A stretch of 64,000 nucleotides of DNA from Schizophyllum amplum (lineage: Eukaryota; Basidiomycota; Agaricomycetes; Agaricales; Schizophyllaceae). The stretch lies in contig VDMD01000052.1 in NCBI GenBank assembly GCA_007026445.1, positions 62,001 through 126,000 on the forward strand, read 5' to 3'. The position numbers and the translations under genes are program-made. The number at the start of each line of letters is the position of its first letter. The stretch's first letter is position 1. Below, piece after piece: positions 11,481-23,189 of this stretch. Under the pieces are notes generated by a model, which saw only the letters and a list, made by a program, of their open reading frames with translations, had not been told where the DNA came from and did no database searches.

Positions 11481-11486
11481 CAGGGT

Positions 11487-11615
11487 GAGGAAGGTTTGCG
11501 CGGAGAGACGCCGTTAGGCGTGTCCCCCAAACTTCCTCCGACGCTGCGGGTCTCGGGGCGTCTCCGTCTGCATTACGAAAGGCCGTGGAGTGTCGGATGG
11601 GCCGGAAGGTATAAA
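11487..11615 (+). promoter_or_regulatory. Inverted repeat plus TATA box, rightward promoter of unit 1
   Basis: TATAAA at 11610-11615 is followed about 30-80 bp on by a CT-rich leader (11650-11730), the usual look of a fungal start-site region. Upstream, 11487-11538 is a nested inverted repeat: GAGGAAGGTTTG pairs with CAAACTTCCTC, and inside it ACGCC-gtta-GGCGT forms a second stem. The whole arrangement is kept in all five units. Confidence 0.5.
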
Positions 11616-11639
11616 GCCTGGGCGAGGATCCTGGCTTCG

Positions 11640-14600
11640 ACATCGGTCTTCCGCTGACTACCTCTCTCAGCCTCTCGACTTCACTTTCATTACCACTCCT
11701 CTACTGCTCTCCATCAGTCTTTGCTTCTGAGTTTACTGCTCTACTTGCTCCTCATCTCCTTCGCATCACGACCCTTTGCGTCGCCGATAGGCAACTGCGA
11801 CTACTTTCCGTCCTTGACGATTCCTACCCCGCCCGTCTTCCTTTCGTGTAGTCGGTATTCTGACTTCGTTGATTTGCTATCCTATCGACATTCATTTACA
11901 GGTGACGGCCTGACCCTCGCAACTGCGGTTGACAACGATACAGACGTTGCTCAGCGCCGCTTTGATATCGGTGAGATTTCAGCCCAAGTTTCATCAGCCA
12001 TCATCACTAATCGTTGGACGCGCAGACAACCCTTACTTTCACGCAACGGTCAGTCGCATCCAAAATATCAGGTGCGCTCTGCAGCAGTCCTTTCATCTCG
12101 TTACTGACGTCGCGGTTTTCCCAGTCAATCGAACAATGTTTTTGCTCCATCGCGTCGGTACGCTAGTCTACCACGTCCTACTTGCAGTGCTAACTGATTC
12201 CATTTTGTTAGCCTGCGATTTTGCCCGTTTCAATTCCCCCTTTGGAGCACGAGCAGGATTCTTCAAGCATTGCGTTGCGATGTTGAAGCTGTAGCAGGTG
12301 CGTGGTAGTCCTGTCTACAAATGCTTGTACTAATTCCGCTACAGAGACTCCTCATCGCGATGCCGCAGCTGCAGCAGGTGCGTGCTACTTTTTTCTACTG
12401 ATGCTTGTACTGATCCAAATATGCAGTGCAGTCCATGTGCTCGTAGCCGCGTCGGGGTTGTTGTACGCGGCGTCGCCGACGCGCAAACATCGCACGTTCG
12501 TTTTTGCATGTCCATCACCCATCCCTATCCGTCTAACGTGGTAGGCAAGTTGCACTGCTTCGACCTATGCGCGAAGGGCAACATAGTACGGCCGCGCTCC
12601 TTGCTGACATGTACGTTCTGTGCACGTCGCCTGTCTTCAGTGACTGATGCGCATATTATTAGGATTTACTGAGTATGCGTCTCGCCCATTCCCATGCGCA
12701 TCACGCCTCTGACGTGCCAGTCACCATACGGCAAGTGGCGAGTCCGTTCTCTTCAGAGCTGTTGCGCCGTTTGACTGACCTGTTGACCTTTTGTAGATAT
12801 GATCATTCGCCTTTCTGCCCGTCCGCGCGCCATCTGCCGCTCGCCGCAAGTGCCACGCAGTACCCCTTCGGTTCGTACTCGCGCTATGGTTGTACCACCG
12901 TCATGCCCACTTATACCTCGCTTGCAGATAGTCTTTGCCTGTCTCGACGACTGTCCGGCAGGCTTGCTGACCGGCGCGACAAGCCTTTATGAACAAGGCT
13001 AGAGTAGTATACGTAGTTACCTCGTCCAGTTGCATTCGAGCCCATGGTTGCGCTTCGGGCGCTGATTCGCGGACGAATGCAACCATCCACTAGGCGGACC
13101 CGTGGACGCGCCTGCTCAGGGTCAGCCTGGTTGCTTTGTGGCCAAGCTTGCTTACTGGTACGTGTCGTCGCGCTCGAATTTCTGGAATCCTATTTGCTGA
13201 TTCATTTCCCAGGACACCTTGATCGACACCACGCACCGATAGTGCCCCCTCCAGGTTCTCGCTCGCCCGTCTCCTGTTACTGACAGGACTTTGCTGATCA
13301 ATCTTTGCAGGCTGGATGCAGTCACCTAGGCCGCGTCTGATTTGCGTTTCGTAGACGAATGCTGGGTACGTGATTGGGTCATATCAGTATGGGATTCACC
13401 CGCTCGTGGAGTTGTCGTAGCCGTGGTCGTGAGAGTAGTCCGGCTAGGTCATCGTTCGGGATCGCTTGCCAGGGTGGCCTTGCTAGTACGTGTCGACGCC
13501 GTGCTCGCCTTCTTCTACTGATGTTTCCCATCGGTTAGGATGCTCGTTCTTTGTCTCCTCGACGCGCGAATGTACTTTTCCCATGTACACGGGATCTCGA
13601 TCAGGCCCCGTCCCCGGGTTTCTTGGACGAACGTGCTTGACTATCGATCACGACACCCAGATATTTATGGAGTTGTCGTAGCCGTGGTCGTCAGATAGAT
13701 CGGCTACATGAGCATGGGGCTGCTTGGTACGTGGTACAACTATCTGTTGGGATATCACATTGCTCATGGAGTTGTCGTAGCCGTGGTCGTAATTGAACGA
13801 CAATGAGACGACTGGTCGGCCGGGATCGACGTTGGGCGAGCGGGTGACTGATCGCCCGGGATCGCTGGGCATGTTTGGACAGGCCGATTTCATCGTACGT
13901 GTCGTCGTTATGCTCGCCTTCGTTTACTCATGTTCTCTATTCGACGACGCTCACCTCATTCGCTGATCAACGCGTGTGACGTGCAGTTCCGCCCAGGCCT
14001 CGTCCGCGGGCGTCTCTTGGACGAACGGGTACGTGCTCTGACTATCGAGCGTGATGCCCAGTCGCTCATGGGGTCGTCGTAGCCGTGGTCATGAGAGTAT
14101 CGTGGTCGAGATCGCGACGGCTGCTCGCCCGGGGTCGACTCGGCGAGTGCACGAACGTCGAGGTCAGTACCGCGTGATGTCTCTGCGCATCGTAGTATGT
14201 GTTCGCGGACCTGCCCGTCGTCTCCGTCGTTGTTTATCTACGCTACCTCACGACTCTATCGCACGCACCCGCACGTACATACAATCTTGAGGTGGGGTGC
14301 GAGACGTCACGAACGCGGACCTCGTCGCCGAAGGCGACGTCACGAGGCCCGTTCGTTCAAGGAGAGATGCGGGAGGCGACGCAGTCACAGTGCAGTCTGC
14401 ATACGCAGGTACGTCGTGTCAGTGACTCATCCATCGGGCGAGCTAACCCTAATCCTCAACATCGACGATGGCTTTGACGGAGAGTGGCGGCGTGCGGGAT
14501 CCAGAGACGACGCTCTCTACGCCGCGAGTATAGGTGTGCCGTTGTGTGCAATTGTTTCCGCCCCCCACCCTGGCTGTCGTAACCTTATGCTCCCCCTCCC

Positions 14601-14853
14601 TCCCTCCGCCGAACGCACTATACTCCCCATCCAAGCTATTCTATCATTTCTCAAGTCTTAAATGTTCATTGCAGGCACCAAAGTCTATCATTTTCGGACG
14701 TCGCCTGCCCAGCTGGCGTTTGATTTCAGGTCCGTTACCGGTATTCGTTACGCGCCTTGTTCGCTCATCTCTCCCTAGCAGCCTCATATCGCTCTCGCCG
14801 CCGCTCACTCACCGCCTCTTTTCCCTGCCGCGCTGACGCGATACGCGATTCTC
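11640..14853 (+). other. Probable transcribed region made of many tiny exon/intron-like blocks, unit 1
   Basis: Downstream of the TATA box the plus strand shows a chain of GTRNGT...YAG intervals of 45-60 bp, many with CTGAC/CTRAY-like branch words, split by 20-60 bp blocks. Examples: 12092-12122, 12154-12210, 12298-12344. No single reading frame can be carried through, and first ATGs differ between units, so it may be a decayed or very intron-rich gene, or a spliced non-coding RNA. Two related 68-70 bp blocks (12277 and 12357) and the amplified module at 13360-14100 show internal duplication. I do not recognise a family. Confidence 0.35.
13360..14100 (+). repeat. Amplified exon/intron-like module, unit 1
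   Basis: The words GTTGTCGTAGCCGTGGTC recur at 13411, 13672 and 13771, with a variant near 14072. Each sits near the end of a GTACGTG-started interval. A second interval family begins GTACGTGTCG and ends in AG, seen at 13489 and 13897. The blocks between them are also related: one kind contains CGGGATCGCT, the other ends in TAGACGAA or TGGACGAA. The units of repetition therefore look like exon plus intron pairs. Confidence 0.6.
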
Positions 14854-15550
14854 ATGCCTGGGAAACCGGAGGCTGACGCGCGGCAAAGGACTCCCCGGTG
14901 AGTGGGTGCATGGCGCGGGGGACGCGGGTGCAGTTGCACCTGCGCCATTGGGTAAGCTCTTTTCTCGCTTTTGCACACTCACTCTGGCTGATCTGTCTGC
15001 TCTAGAAAAGCGCCCCGCGTTACGCGCGAGACAAATGAGTGTGAGGCCGCACTCGATATTGAGGCCGCTGCGGCCCTTCGTTCGAGTCTCCGGGCGTACG
15101 TGGAGGAGTCTCGGCGTCAATGCGCGCGCTTTAGCATCTGCGTCCGCGTCTGTGCGTTCGTGAGTCCTGCGTGCCGGATGACTGACATACAATTTATCGA
15201 CAGCCGTATGTGCGCTCCTGATGCCGGCAGCATCATGCTCATCCACGAGAGCTCACGAGTATGCGCGAGGGAAGCGCGCTGATAGCGCGTGAGGCGTGCC
15301 ACATGTCGGTGCCCTTGACGCGTTCCAAGTCGACAGCGAGGTTTATCAGGTGAGTACAGACTCAAGATGGCTGCCTCCAATGACCGTTCTCGCCTTTTCC
15401 GCACAGATCAACTGCTTCAACTTGACCAGTATGTACGACCACGTCGAGGGAGGGGATGTGTTGAGGAGGGGGGGGCGAGGGGGTGGCGCGACTCCATGTG
15501 CAAGTGCAAGGTATACTGACCTTGCACGTAGGAAGTGTCAGGGGACTTGA
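14854..15550 (+). CDS. Unrecognised short protein, plus-strand candidate gene, unit 1 (149 aa model)
   Basis: Model: exons 14854-14897, 14934-14951, 15006-15151, 15204-15288, 15337-15349, 15407-15550, all on GT-AG borders. It starts MPGKPEADARQRT. The third exon encodes an alanine/arginine-rich helix-like segment (ECEAALDIEAAAALRSSLR). The fourth ends KRADSA. Support comes from comparing units: between copies the proposed exons change length only by 3 bp (five independent cases), while the proposed introns change by other amounts, for example 48 versus 44 bp. I recognise no domain. The true start may lie further upstream, because the same frame is open back to the preceding acceptor. The last exon is uncertain; in this unit it could also begin at 15430. 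Confidence 0.35.
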
Positions 15551-15627
15551 CGCGCCGGCCCTTCTCCCTTAACGACGTTGCTTTGGTGATTACTGCACAT
15601 TCACGGTCTGACCTTATGCGCTAAGCG

Positions 15628-15957
15628 CCCCCCTCTCGTCCTCCCCTCTCGTCTCCCCTTCCGCCCTCTCATCCTCTTCCCATTACCTCTCTCGTCCTCC
15701 TCTCGTTCCCCCTCTTGGAATCCCTCCCTCCCGTCCTCTCCTCTTGTCCCCCTTCCTCTCGTCCCCCCTTCCCCCAGCTCTCATTCCCCCTTCTCATCCC
15801 CTCTCGTCCTTCCCTCCTCCCTTCTCGTCTCCTCTCTCCCCCTTTTTGTCCTCCCCTTTTGTCTCCCCCTTTTTGTCCTCCCCTTTTGTCTCCCCCTCTC
15901 GCCTCCCCCTCTCGTTCCCCAACTCCTCCCTCCCTCCCCCTCGTCCCGTTATCTCGC
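15628..15957. repeat. Pyrimidine-rich tract, unit 1
   Basis: About 330 bp of nearly pure C/T on the plus strand, built from CCCCTCTCGTC-type words. It lies between the convergent plus-strand candidate gene and GH5 copy 2. It may act in transcription termination or form unusual DNA structure. Confidence 0.8.
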
Positions 15958-16015
15958 GGACCCCATGATTTCCTACATAGACTACATCAGCTGGACTTCT
16001 TGTTATTGCATTGCG

Positions 16016-16073
16016 AAGGGGGGAGGGGGGAGGGTCGAGAGGGGGAGGGCGAGGGGGGACGAGGGGGACAAGA
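16016..16073. repeat. Purine-rich (G-run) tract, unit 1
   Basis: Repeated GGGGGAGGGG runs on the plus strand, with enough G-runs for quadruplex formation. It is roughly complementary in character to the pyrimidine tract 60 bp to its left, so the two could pair. Confidence 0.75.
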
Positions 16074-16267
16074 GTGAGAGTCTGACTCAAGCGAGTCAGC
16101 GTGCGTCGTCCTCTGTCACAAAGGCTGGCGCGTCGTCCTCCCAAAAGGCTGGGCCTCGGCTTTCGTATTTCCATGCTCGTCATTGTATAAAGTAGCATTC
16201 GTGAATAATACAGAGTCCAGACTATGCAGCGGGAGATAATGTACATATGCAAAGTCAAACGTCCACC

Positions 16268-19054
16268 TCACATCACCGTGCATCCAGTCATGGGACACCA
16301 CCACCCCGGACTCGCCTGCGCCGACACCTCCATCGTCTTGATGGGCCCGCTCCTCCGTCTCACCTCGATCCGCACCTCCTTCTCGCCCTCGACCGGTGCG
16401 TCGTACCACCAGCGCAGCGTCTGCCCCTCCACCGACCACCGCCCTTCGCTGACCACAACGTCGACGTCCACGAGACCGTCCTCCGACAGCAGCGCAGTCA
16501 GCTCAGTGCCCGTGAGCGAACTTCGAGAACTGCGCTTCGACAGCGAAGCCGTCGACTGCTTGCTCGGCTGCAAGTCGATGGCGGCAGAGGGCGCCAGCTC
16601 GGGCAACGTCGGCGCGACAGTGGAAATCGCCGACTGAGGCTCGCTGTCCTGCGCACTCGCACCCTGCGCGCCCGTCTCCTCCCCCTGCGTACTCGCACTC
16701 CCCGCCTTTGCCATCTGCCCATGTCCGATGACCGTCGACGCATTCCGCGAGTCCGCCGGATACCCGCCCGACGCCGCCTCCACCCACCGCTGCGCCGCAT
16801 AGTGCACAAGCGGGAGGTAAATCTCCGTCACCACATCCTCCTGCGTCGGCCGGTCCTCCGCTCGGACGCTGATCACCACCTTCAGCTCCGCCTTCCCGAT
16901 ATCAAAGTCGATGCTCGTCGCCCGACCGACGACCTTCTCCGGGTACGGTCGCGCAAACGCACGCACCGCGCGCGCGCCGTCGGTGAGGAAGGTATACGGA
17001 TTCGCCCGCCACGCGGCTGCCGACGCGCGCACGTCCGCACCCGCGCCCAGCGTCGCCAGAGTCATGCTGGACGCCGCGCGTGGCGCGAGTGGGCGTGGTA
17101 GAGACTCGCCCGACGGGTCCACTATCTTCCCGTACCCCGACCCATTATCCGCGGCTTTCAGGTCGTCCTCGCTCCACAGGCTGAGGTCCTCCATGTTCCA
17201 TCCGTCGCCCCAGTCATGGCACGCGTCCGCGCAATAGGTCCAGATGGTGTAGTTGAGGCCGTTCGGGCCATCCGCGGCGTTCATGCTCGCATCCAACGCG
17301 CGCTCCTGCCGCGAGTAGTCGCCTTTGTACTTCCCGCCGTCTGTCCAGCCGTAGGCGCGCTTGCCGTCCATGTCGAACGGTGTTCCTATCTCGCCAATGA
17401 GCGTGGGGTATGCAGCGCCGATGATCTTCGCGTCCTCCTTGAGCATCCCAAGCTGCTCGCGAAGCGATTTGCGGATGGCGCCCTCGCCAATCTTCACAGC
17501 TTGTAGCATGTTGGAGTACTTGCCGCGCAGCAGGCCGAGCGCGTCCGCGTTGAACCAGTTCCAGTGCCGCGTCACCAGCGTCAAGCCGTCGTAGTAGTGC
17601 CCGGAGTATGCCGCGCGCCCCTTGAGGTCGGCTTCCTCCACTTCGGGTGGTTCTGCGAAAACCGGCGGCTGAACGAACAGAATGGCCTCGGGTTGCGCTT
17701 GTCGTATGCGCTGCGCGAATGTGCGAAAGTGCGGCCGCCAGTAGTCGGCCACAAACTCGACGGCTTCGCCAGTGCCCGGCACGGCCGCGAAGTAGTCTGG
17801 CCGCAGCATGAACCCGCTCTCTACGTCCCAGACACCGTGCTGCGCCCAGGGGCACATTCCGAGCGCCCAGCCAGGATCGCGCCGCCAGCCCCAACGCGGA
17901 TGCACGCCGTCAGGCTCTGTCGAGGGGTCCGCCCACAGCACCGTGCCCTTGGGGTCGACGGTGACGGTGCCGTCCTTGCTTGGTCCAAAGGTGCCAAAGG
18001 TCCAGTGCTCGACGGTCTGCGGCTGACCCATCCCAAGGCGCATGCTCTGTGCGGGTGTCGGGTAAGTGCCCTTCTTGAACGTGGATCCTTGCTTGTCGGG
18101 GTTGGCGTTGAGGTCCGCCCAGCCGCAGAGGCCCTCAAACGGCTCGTTCATACTGTCCCAGCCGACGATGCACTCGTCAGCGAGGTCTCCGGCTTCCCTG
18201 ATGCGATCGGCCAGCGCACCCATCGCGGCGATATAGTGCGACTGCAGCCAGTCCTGGATGTTCTGTCCGTCGATGATGCACCGCGGCGCAAAGTCGCGGC
18301 CGGCAAAGAAGAGGGTGAAGACAGTCTGAGAGAATAATTTGCCGTAGTTGGTGGACCAGATCATGGCGGGGAGGGATGCGGGGTCGGCGGCGGCGGGGTC
18401 AGGATACTGGGCGTGAACGATGGCAGCCTGGGTAGCGTGTATAGCTTGCGGGTTGACGCCGATAGCGGGTAATGTCCAATAAGGGGCGCCTGAGCCGCCA
18501 GAGAAGCGGGACCACTGATTGGTTTGGTAAGTACGCATGCCCTCGGAGCACAAGACTACGACGCACCACATCCTGGTGCGGGTCCATGAAGATCTTGAAT
18601 CCATGTTCCTTGCACTTGCGCAGCACACGAACAGTGTATTCCAAGAACTCCTCGTCGTACTTCCCGCTGTTTATACCATGAGCATTCAGGTTCAAATAGA
18701 GCACCGCATCAAGACTCACGGTCCTTCATGCTCGATTGCCTCCCACGTCACCGGGAAGCGCAGCATGTTGAATCCCCACCCCCTTAACCTCGCGAGGTGC
18801 ACGTCGGCACTTCCATCGTCAATATTGAGCGGTCTGCCGACGAAGCTCAAGCCGCCACGCTCGCCGGCCTCCCAGAAGTCGTCGAGGATGTATGATGGCT
18901 GGGCGAGTGGTGCTTTTGAAGAGCCAGAGAGGTTGACGCCGCGGAGGAGTAGTGTGCGGCCATGCGCATCAGCGAACGAGGCATCGACGGTGTGAATGAG
19001 GTGCGGCGGGGCAGGCGCGCCGGTGGCGGGTGATGTTGTCGGGATGCGGGGCAT
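16268..19054 (-). CDS. GH5 sterylglucosidase/glucosylceramidase-like enzyme, copy 2 (893 aa)
   Basis: Exons 19054-18720, 18666-18567, 18514-16268. Both catalytic motifs (SMNEPFEG and [10 protein letters not shown]) are unchanged and the frame is intact. Compared with copy 1 the C-terminal loop is six codons shorter (PVEGEKEV), and the tail reads KTMEVSAQ. The first intron differs strongly from copy 1 in sequence while the exon borders are the same, which supports the splice model. It contains unique replacements such as [10 protein letters not shown] in place of [10 protein letters not shown]. Expected to be functional. Confidence 0.9.
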
Positions 19055-19617
19055 GAAGGGCGTTGCGGTCGCGGTCGTCGCGAGGCGGGTGGCTGTCGCT
19101 CGTAAACTGTGTGTCCCCCTTCGTAGTCGTTCAGCGTGCGCCGCCTGTGCTCGCAGAGTCTGAAGAATGACGGTGCGGACGTGCGGGAGTCGTACCACTG
19201 CGATAAACGTGATCGAGGGGCGTATGGGTGTACATGACTGGTGTCGTCGCTGCTCGCTTCAAGCCGAGCGCTGAGTCCTGACGCCTGACGCGGACGCCTG
19301 ACGCCACATGGGCGGGTCGGGCCATCCGAGCCGGCGGCAGTGGCGGGACGCGGTGGCGCGACGGAACAGTTTCGTCGGATGTTTGCACCTCTAGGGTGCT
19401 GGTAAATTCTTTTCCTTTTACGGCGAAATTGTGAGAAGCGACATGACAGACCTCTGTGCTCTCGAAAATGTCGGCTTCGCGCGCTCGCCCGTTTCGCGTC
19501 CTCGGATAATTTCCCCCACGCGCCGCCCCCGCCTCCGGCCCCCCTCCCGCTTCCTCTCCCCTCCGATACGCGCTCCCTCCCCTGCTATCGACGCGTCTCT
19601 CCCGTGGTAATATTTCT

Positions 19618-19629
19618 CGGCAATTGCCG
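19618..19629. promoter_or_regulatory. 12-bp palindrome upstream of GH5 copy 2
   Basis: CGGCAATTGCCG, in the same context as in unit 1, about 560 bp from the GH5 ATG. Confidence 0.35.
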
Positions 19630-20199
19630 GTGCCACCCTAAACTCGCGGGGGGAGGCTAATCATGTGGGGGAGCAGACTCTGAAAATTCGAGAGCTCAAA
19701 GTCTCTTCTCAGACTATTGTCAAGGCTCAAAACTGTCTATTGCATCAATCTACTCTACTCATCATATGTGGCAACTCGTACTCTACTCATTGAGGTTGCT
19801 GAAGGCGACAAGGAGTCAGATAGACTCGACGAAGCCGTAATGGCTCAAACAGCCTTACCCAGGCACAGACTCACCTGCTCAAAGGAGCCTCACAATGCAG
19901 AAATGACCTCTAGGATGCGTCGCATACCTTCAGGGAGCGTGACCATATGAGCGAGCGAAAGGACGTCCGGGAGTGCAGAGGGCTCGAAAACCCGGGACAG
20001 TGTCAATCAACTCTGACTTACACGGGAGGTGGCGTCGAGCAAAGGGCCTTCTCGAGGGCGCAAGGCTCGGAGAGAAGCCGATGGTGTCGTGGGCTCACGG
20101 GGAGGGCCGTGCACGGACTGTCCTCTTCGAGGCCGAGCGTTGGCAATGTCGGAAAACTGAGGAGAGAGTCAGCGAGAGCGGGCGTGGATCGCGAAATGT

Positions 20200-21110
20200 G
20201 TGACGTACCACAGCGCCCGCGAGACGGCGACACACCGCAAAGCCCACGACGGCGACGCACCAGAAAGTCCGCGACGGCGACGCACTGCAAAGCACGCCAG
20301 AGGGCGACGCCCCAAAAACCTCCAAGACGGCGCGAGGGCGGTGCAGATCGCCCACTGAGGTTGCGGAATATGTGTCCTTGAGGCTATGGAAGGCGGTCGT
20401 GAGGCTACCGAAGGTGTCCTTGGGGTTGGTATATGTCCTTGAGGCTTTCAAAGGCTTTAGTGAGGGTACTCGAAGCGTTTTCGACCGTCTGGGCCCATTG
20501 AAGGCGTCCTTGAGGCTACTGGAGGCGTCCTTGAGGTTACCGATGGCGGTCTTGAGGTTACCGATGGCGGTCGTGAGGTTCCCAAATGCGACCTTCAGGT
20601 TGCTGAACGCGACGAAGAGTTTGAGGGCGTCCCGGAAGTCGCTTGAAGCGTGTCCGTGGTGAGGGTAAGTGTTGAGGTTGCTGAATGCGACGGAGGACGA
20701 CTGGCGGGTTTGAGGGTGTTCTTGAATTCGTTAGCGACGGCGCGTGTTGAGGTCGCCGAGGGAGAGTTTACGAACGCGCGAAGGAGAGTTGGCGAATACG
20801 CGAGGGAGAGTTAGCGAACACGCAAAGGAGCCTTCGCGAACACGCAAAGGAGCCTTCGCGAACACGCTAAAGAAGAGTCAGGAAACACGCATCGTAGAAG
20901 AAGCGTTGATGCAACACTCACTTGAACCCGTGTCTTGAGGCCGATTGACGTGTACTCGAAGCCGCCAGATACGAATCTTGAGGTTGCTGAACGCGACAAA
21001 GGGCAGTCGTGAGCGCGTCTTGAGGTTGCTGAACGCGACGAGGATCGCGTGGTCGAGAAGCGCGGATGGACGCTGAACCGAGGGAGCAGAGGGTAGAGGC
21101 GGAAGAGGAC
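20200..21110. repeat. Minisatellite-like spacer, unit 2 (type B)
   Basis: Different leading repeats from unit 1: at 20216-20310 a roughly 27-bp element with CGACGGCGACGCAC repeats about three times, and at 20510-20590 GGCGTCCTTGAGG / GGCGGTCTTGAGG elements repeat. From about 20580 it merges with the type A sequence, so the switch point between spacer types lies here. Ends in a GGCGACGGC triplet-like run at 21110-21130. Confidence 0.7.
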
Positions 21111-23033
21111 GGCGGCGACGGCGGCGACGGCGAGAGGAAGATGTAGAGCACGGCGAGAGGTAGACGTATAGCGCGAGATGGAGTCAAGGAGGGAGAAGGT
21201 AAGAGACAGGGTCCTCGGTGACCGGCCCATCGGAGTAGGAAAAACAAAATAAGTAACGTACAGCGTGCAAACAACAAACAAATCAGCCCCACCACGCCGA
21301 TCACATTTTCGACCCTGTGCGGGGTAAGTAGGCATGCGGCGCCTAACGCGCCGCCAGCATGCCAGCTTCGAAGGGGGACAATTGAAGGGCGACGGGACAA
21401 GCAACGATGTGCAGAATCCTCAACCATCGTTCGCCCTCAAACCCGCGTCAGGTCAGACGCAAAGTCGCCGGGGGCTTCAATAGAGTCGTATCGAAGGGAA
21501 ATGGCCTAATGAGCAAGGGCGCTGTCGTGCGCCACACCGAGAAGCGCGCAGAGGCCAAGGTCCAATAGAGAATCCAAAGTCGCGGCAGACTCGGACCGAG
21601 CGGCCGATCGCACCTTGTCCTCATCCATCTTGTTCGGACGCGGCGAAGAAGAGAGAATGCGAATACCGGCAGCGCGCTGAGGAGCCCGTGAAGTACCCAT
21701 CGGGGGGAAATCGTGCGGAGGGGACGAGGGACGAAGGCGCGATGAGGGGGAGGTCGGTGTGATCGGAGAGAGGATGCGGGGAATCCAAGCAGGGACTGTC
21801 GCCAGGTGAGGGACTCGGGGGGCGTGAAAGTAGAGGCGACGCCGAGTTGAACGCCAATATGCATAGAACGCACAGAATACGCGCGACCGTAGAATACACG
21901 CGACTCGATGGAATACTGCATTGCGTCGGCTCAAAGTCAGACGCGTTCCGCAGCGTTAAGCGCTCAGCGCTCAACGGGTGCGTGCTCCTCTGCCGCTTGT
22001 AACACCCCACATTGACCACTCCCATCTCTAGGAGACTATGATAACACCCAATGCACATTCAAGCACCCCAGAAATACCATCCCCGCCTCCTCACGATCGG
22101 CGCTCTACGAGCTCGCGACCTTGGTCTTGTTCCTCTACGCTCCCCCACCCCGCCCCGCCCTCGCCCCCAATACATCTATAAGCGCCATAGTGATAGAACT
22201 ACACCCTACGACATAGCTACTACGATTATCTCAGTACCCGCACGAGGTGAATGCACGCCTCATCCAATGTTCCACCTTTCCCGTGCCATATTGACACCGC
22301 CTAGCGTCAGCTCCACCCTCGGAGATCAACCTCCGAGGCCGGAAGTTTAGCCGGGGCGCGCGGCGTCAAGCGATAGCCCGTCGAAAGAGCTGCTGTGCGG
22401 GCGAGCGCTAACGCGCTCATCGCGTATCCTGCCCAGTTCACCGCCATACCACGGGGAACGACCACAGCGTATAGCTCACACCCCCGGACCGATATCCGAG
22501 GACGCGCGAGCGAGGGGGACAGGCCCGCCTGCAGGCTGCCGTTTCCTTGAAGGCCTTCCAAATGGGGCCACTCGCGAGCCACGCGACGGTTCGACTTCAA
22601 CGCGCCCCGTCTCCTAAAATTCCAGCCCTCCCTCTGCCCTCGCTCACGCTTGGACACTGCCTCGACGATGTTTCAGTGCGTAATCTCGTTGTATTTGCGC
22701 AATTTTGGAGCTGATGCATGCAGGGAAGATGCGAAAAGAGCGCCGGGCGCATTTGCGCGCCACCGAAAAACTTGGACGACTCGCCGCCGCTCTCTGCAGC
22801 TCAGCGTGACACGTCACGCGTTACTTGCCTTCTGGACGTCCCCGCGACGTCGTACTGCAGCAGTAGAGCGGGATGTGCGTTGCAGACGAGCAGGAGACCT
22901 TGTACATGCCGTGCGCATCCCGGCCCCGAAACTTCCACCCAGAACCCGCGCGTACGTGAGTCCGATCACTGGGAGTGGAGCTGACGTACTGACATTTGAT
23001 ATCAGAAGTTTCGGGGTGCAGCGCGCTCAGGGT
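21111..23033. other. Conserved spacer without a supportable gene, unit 2
   Basis: Same content as in unit 1. The hairpin is at 21331-21363. The plus-strand frame from 22051 is 99 codons because of a 6-bp insertion. I see no gene I can defend. Confidence 0.4.
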
Positions 23034-23162
23034 GAGGAAGGTTTGCGCGGAGAGACGCCGTTAGGCGTGTCCCCCAAACTTCCTCCGACGCTGCGGGTCT
23101 CGGGGCGTCTCCGTCTGCATTACGAAAGGCCGTGGAGTGTCGGATGGGCCGGAAGGTATAAA
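23034..23162 (+). promoter_or_regulatory. Inverted repeat plus TATA box, unit 2
   Basis: Inverted repeat at 23034-23085 and TATAAA at 23157-23162, with the same spacing as in unit 1. Confidence 0.5.
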
Positions 23163-23189
23163 GCCTGGGCGAGGATCCTGGCTTCGACA

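Larger units (their letters stand above)
4875..16242. repeat. Tandem segmental duplication, unit 1
   Basis: First unit of a head-to-tail array. An anchor next to the GH5 stop codon recurs at 4881, 16249, 27778, 39293, 50800 and 62003. The left boundary lies about 25 bp beyond the GH5 stop codon; to the left of it the sequence is unique. The spacer is of type A (text GACGAGTCAAGACCAGC at about 8393). Confidence 0.93.

Noticed and set aside
14691..14836. Alternative reading of the blocks before the plus-strand candidate gene as the end of another protein (frame ending LPR, stop near 14836)
   Set aside because: Three frames are possible across the splice at 14731/14790, and all look protein-like between units. 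I could not choose one, so it is left inside the exon/intron-like region.
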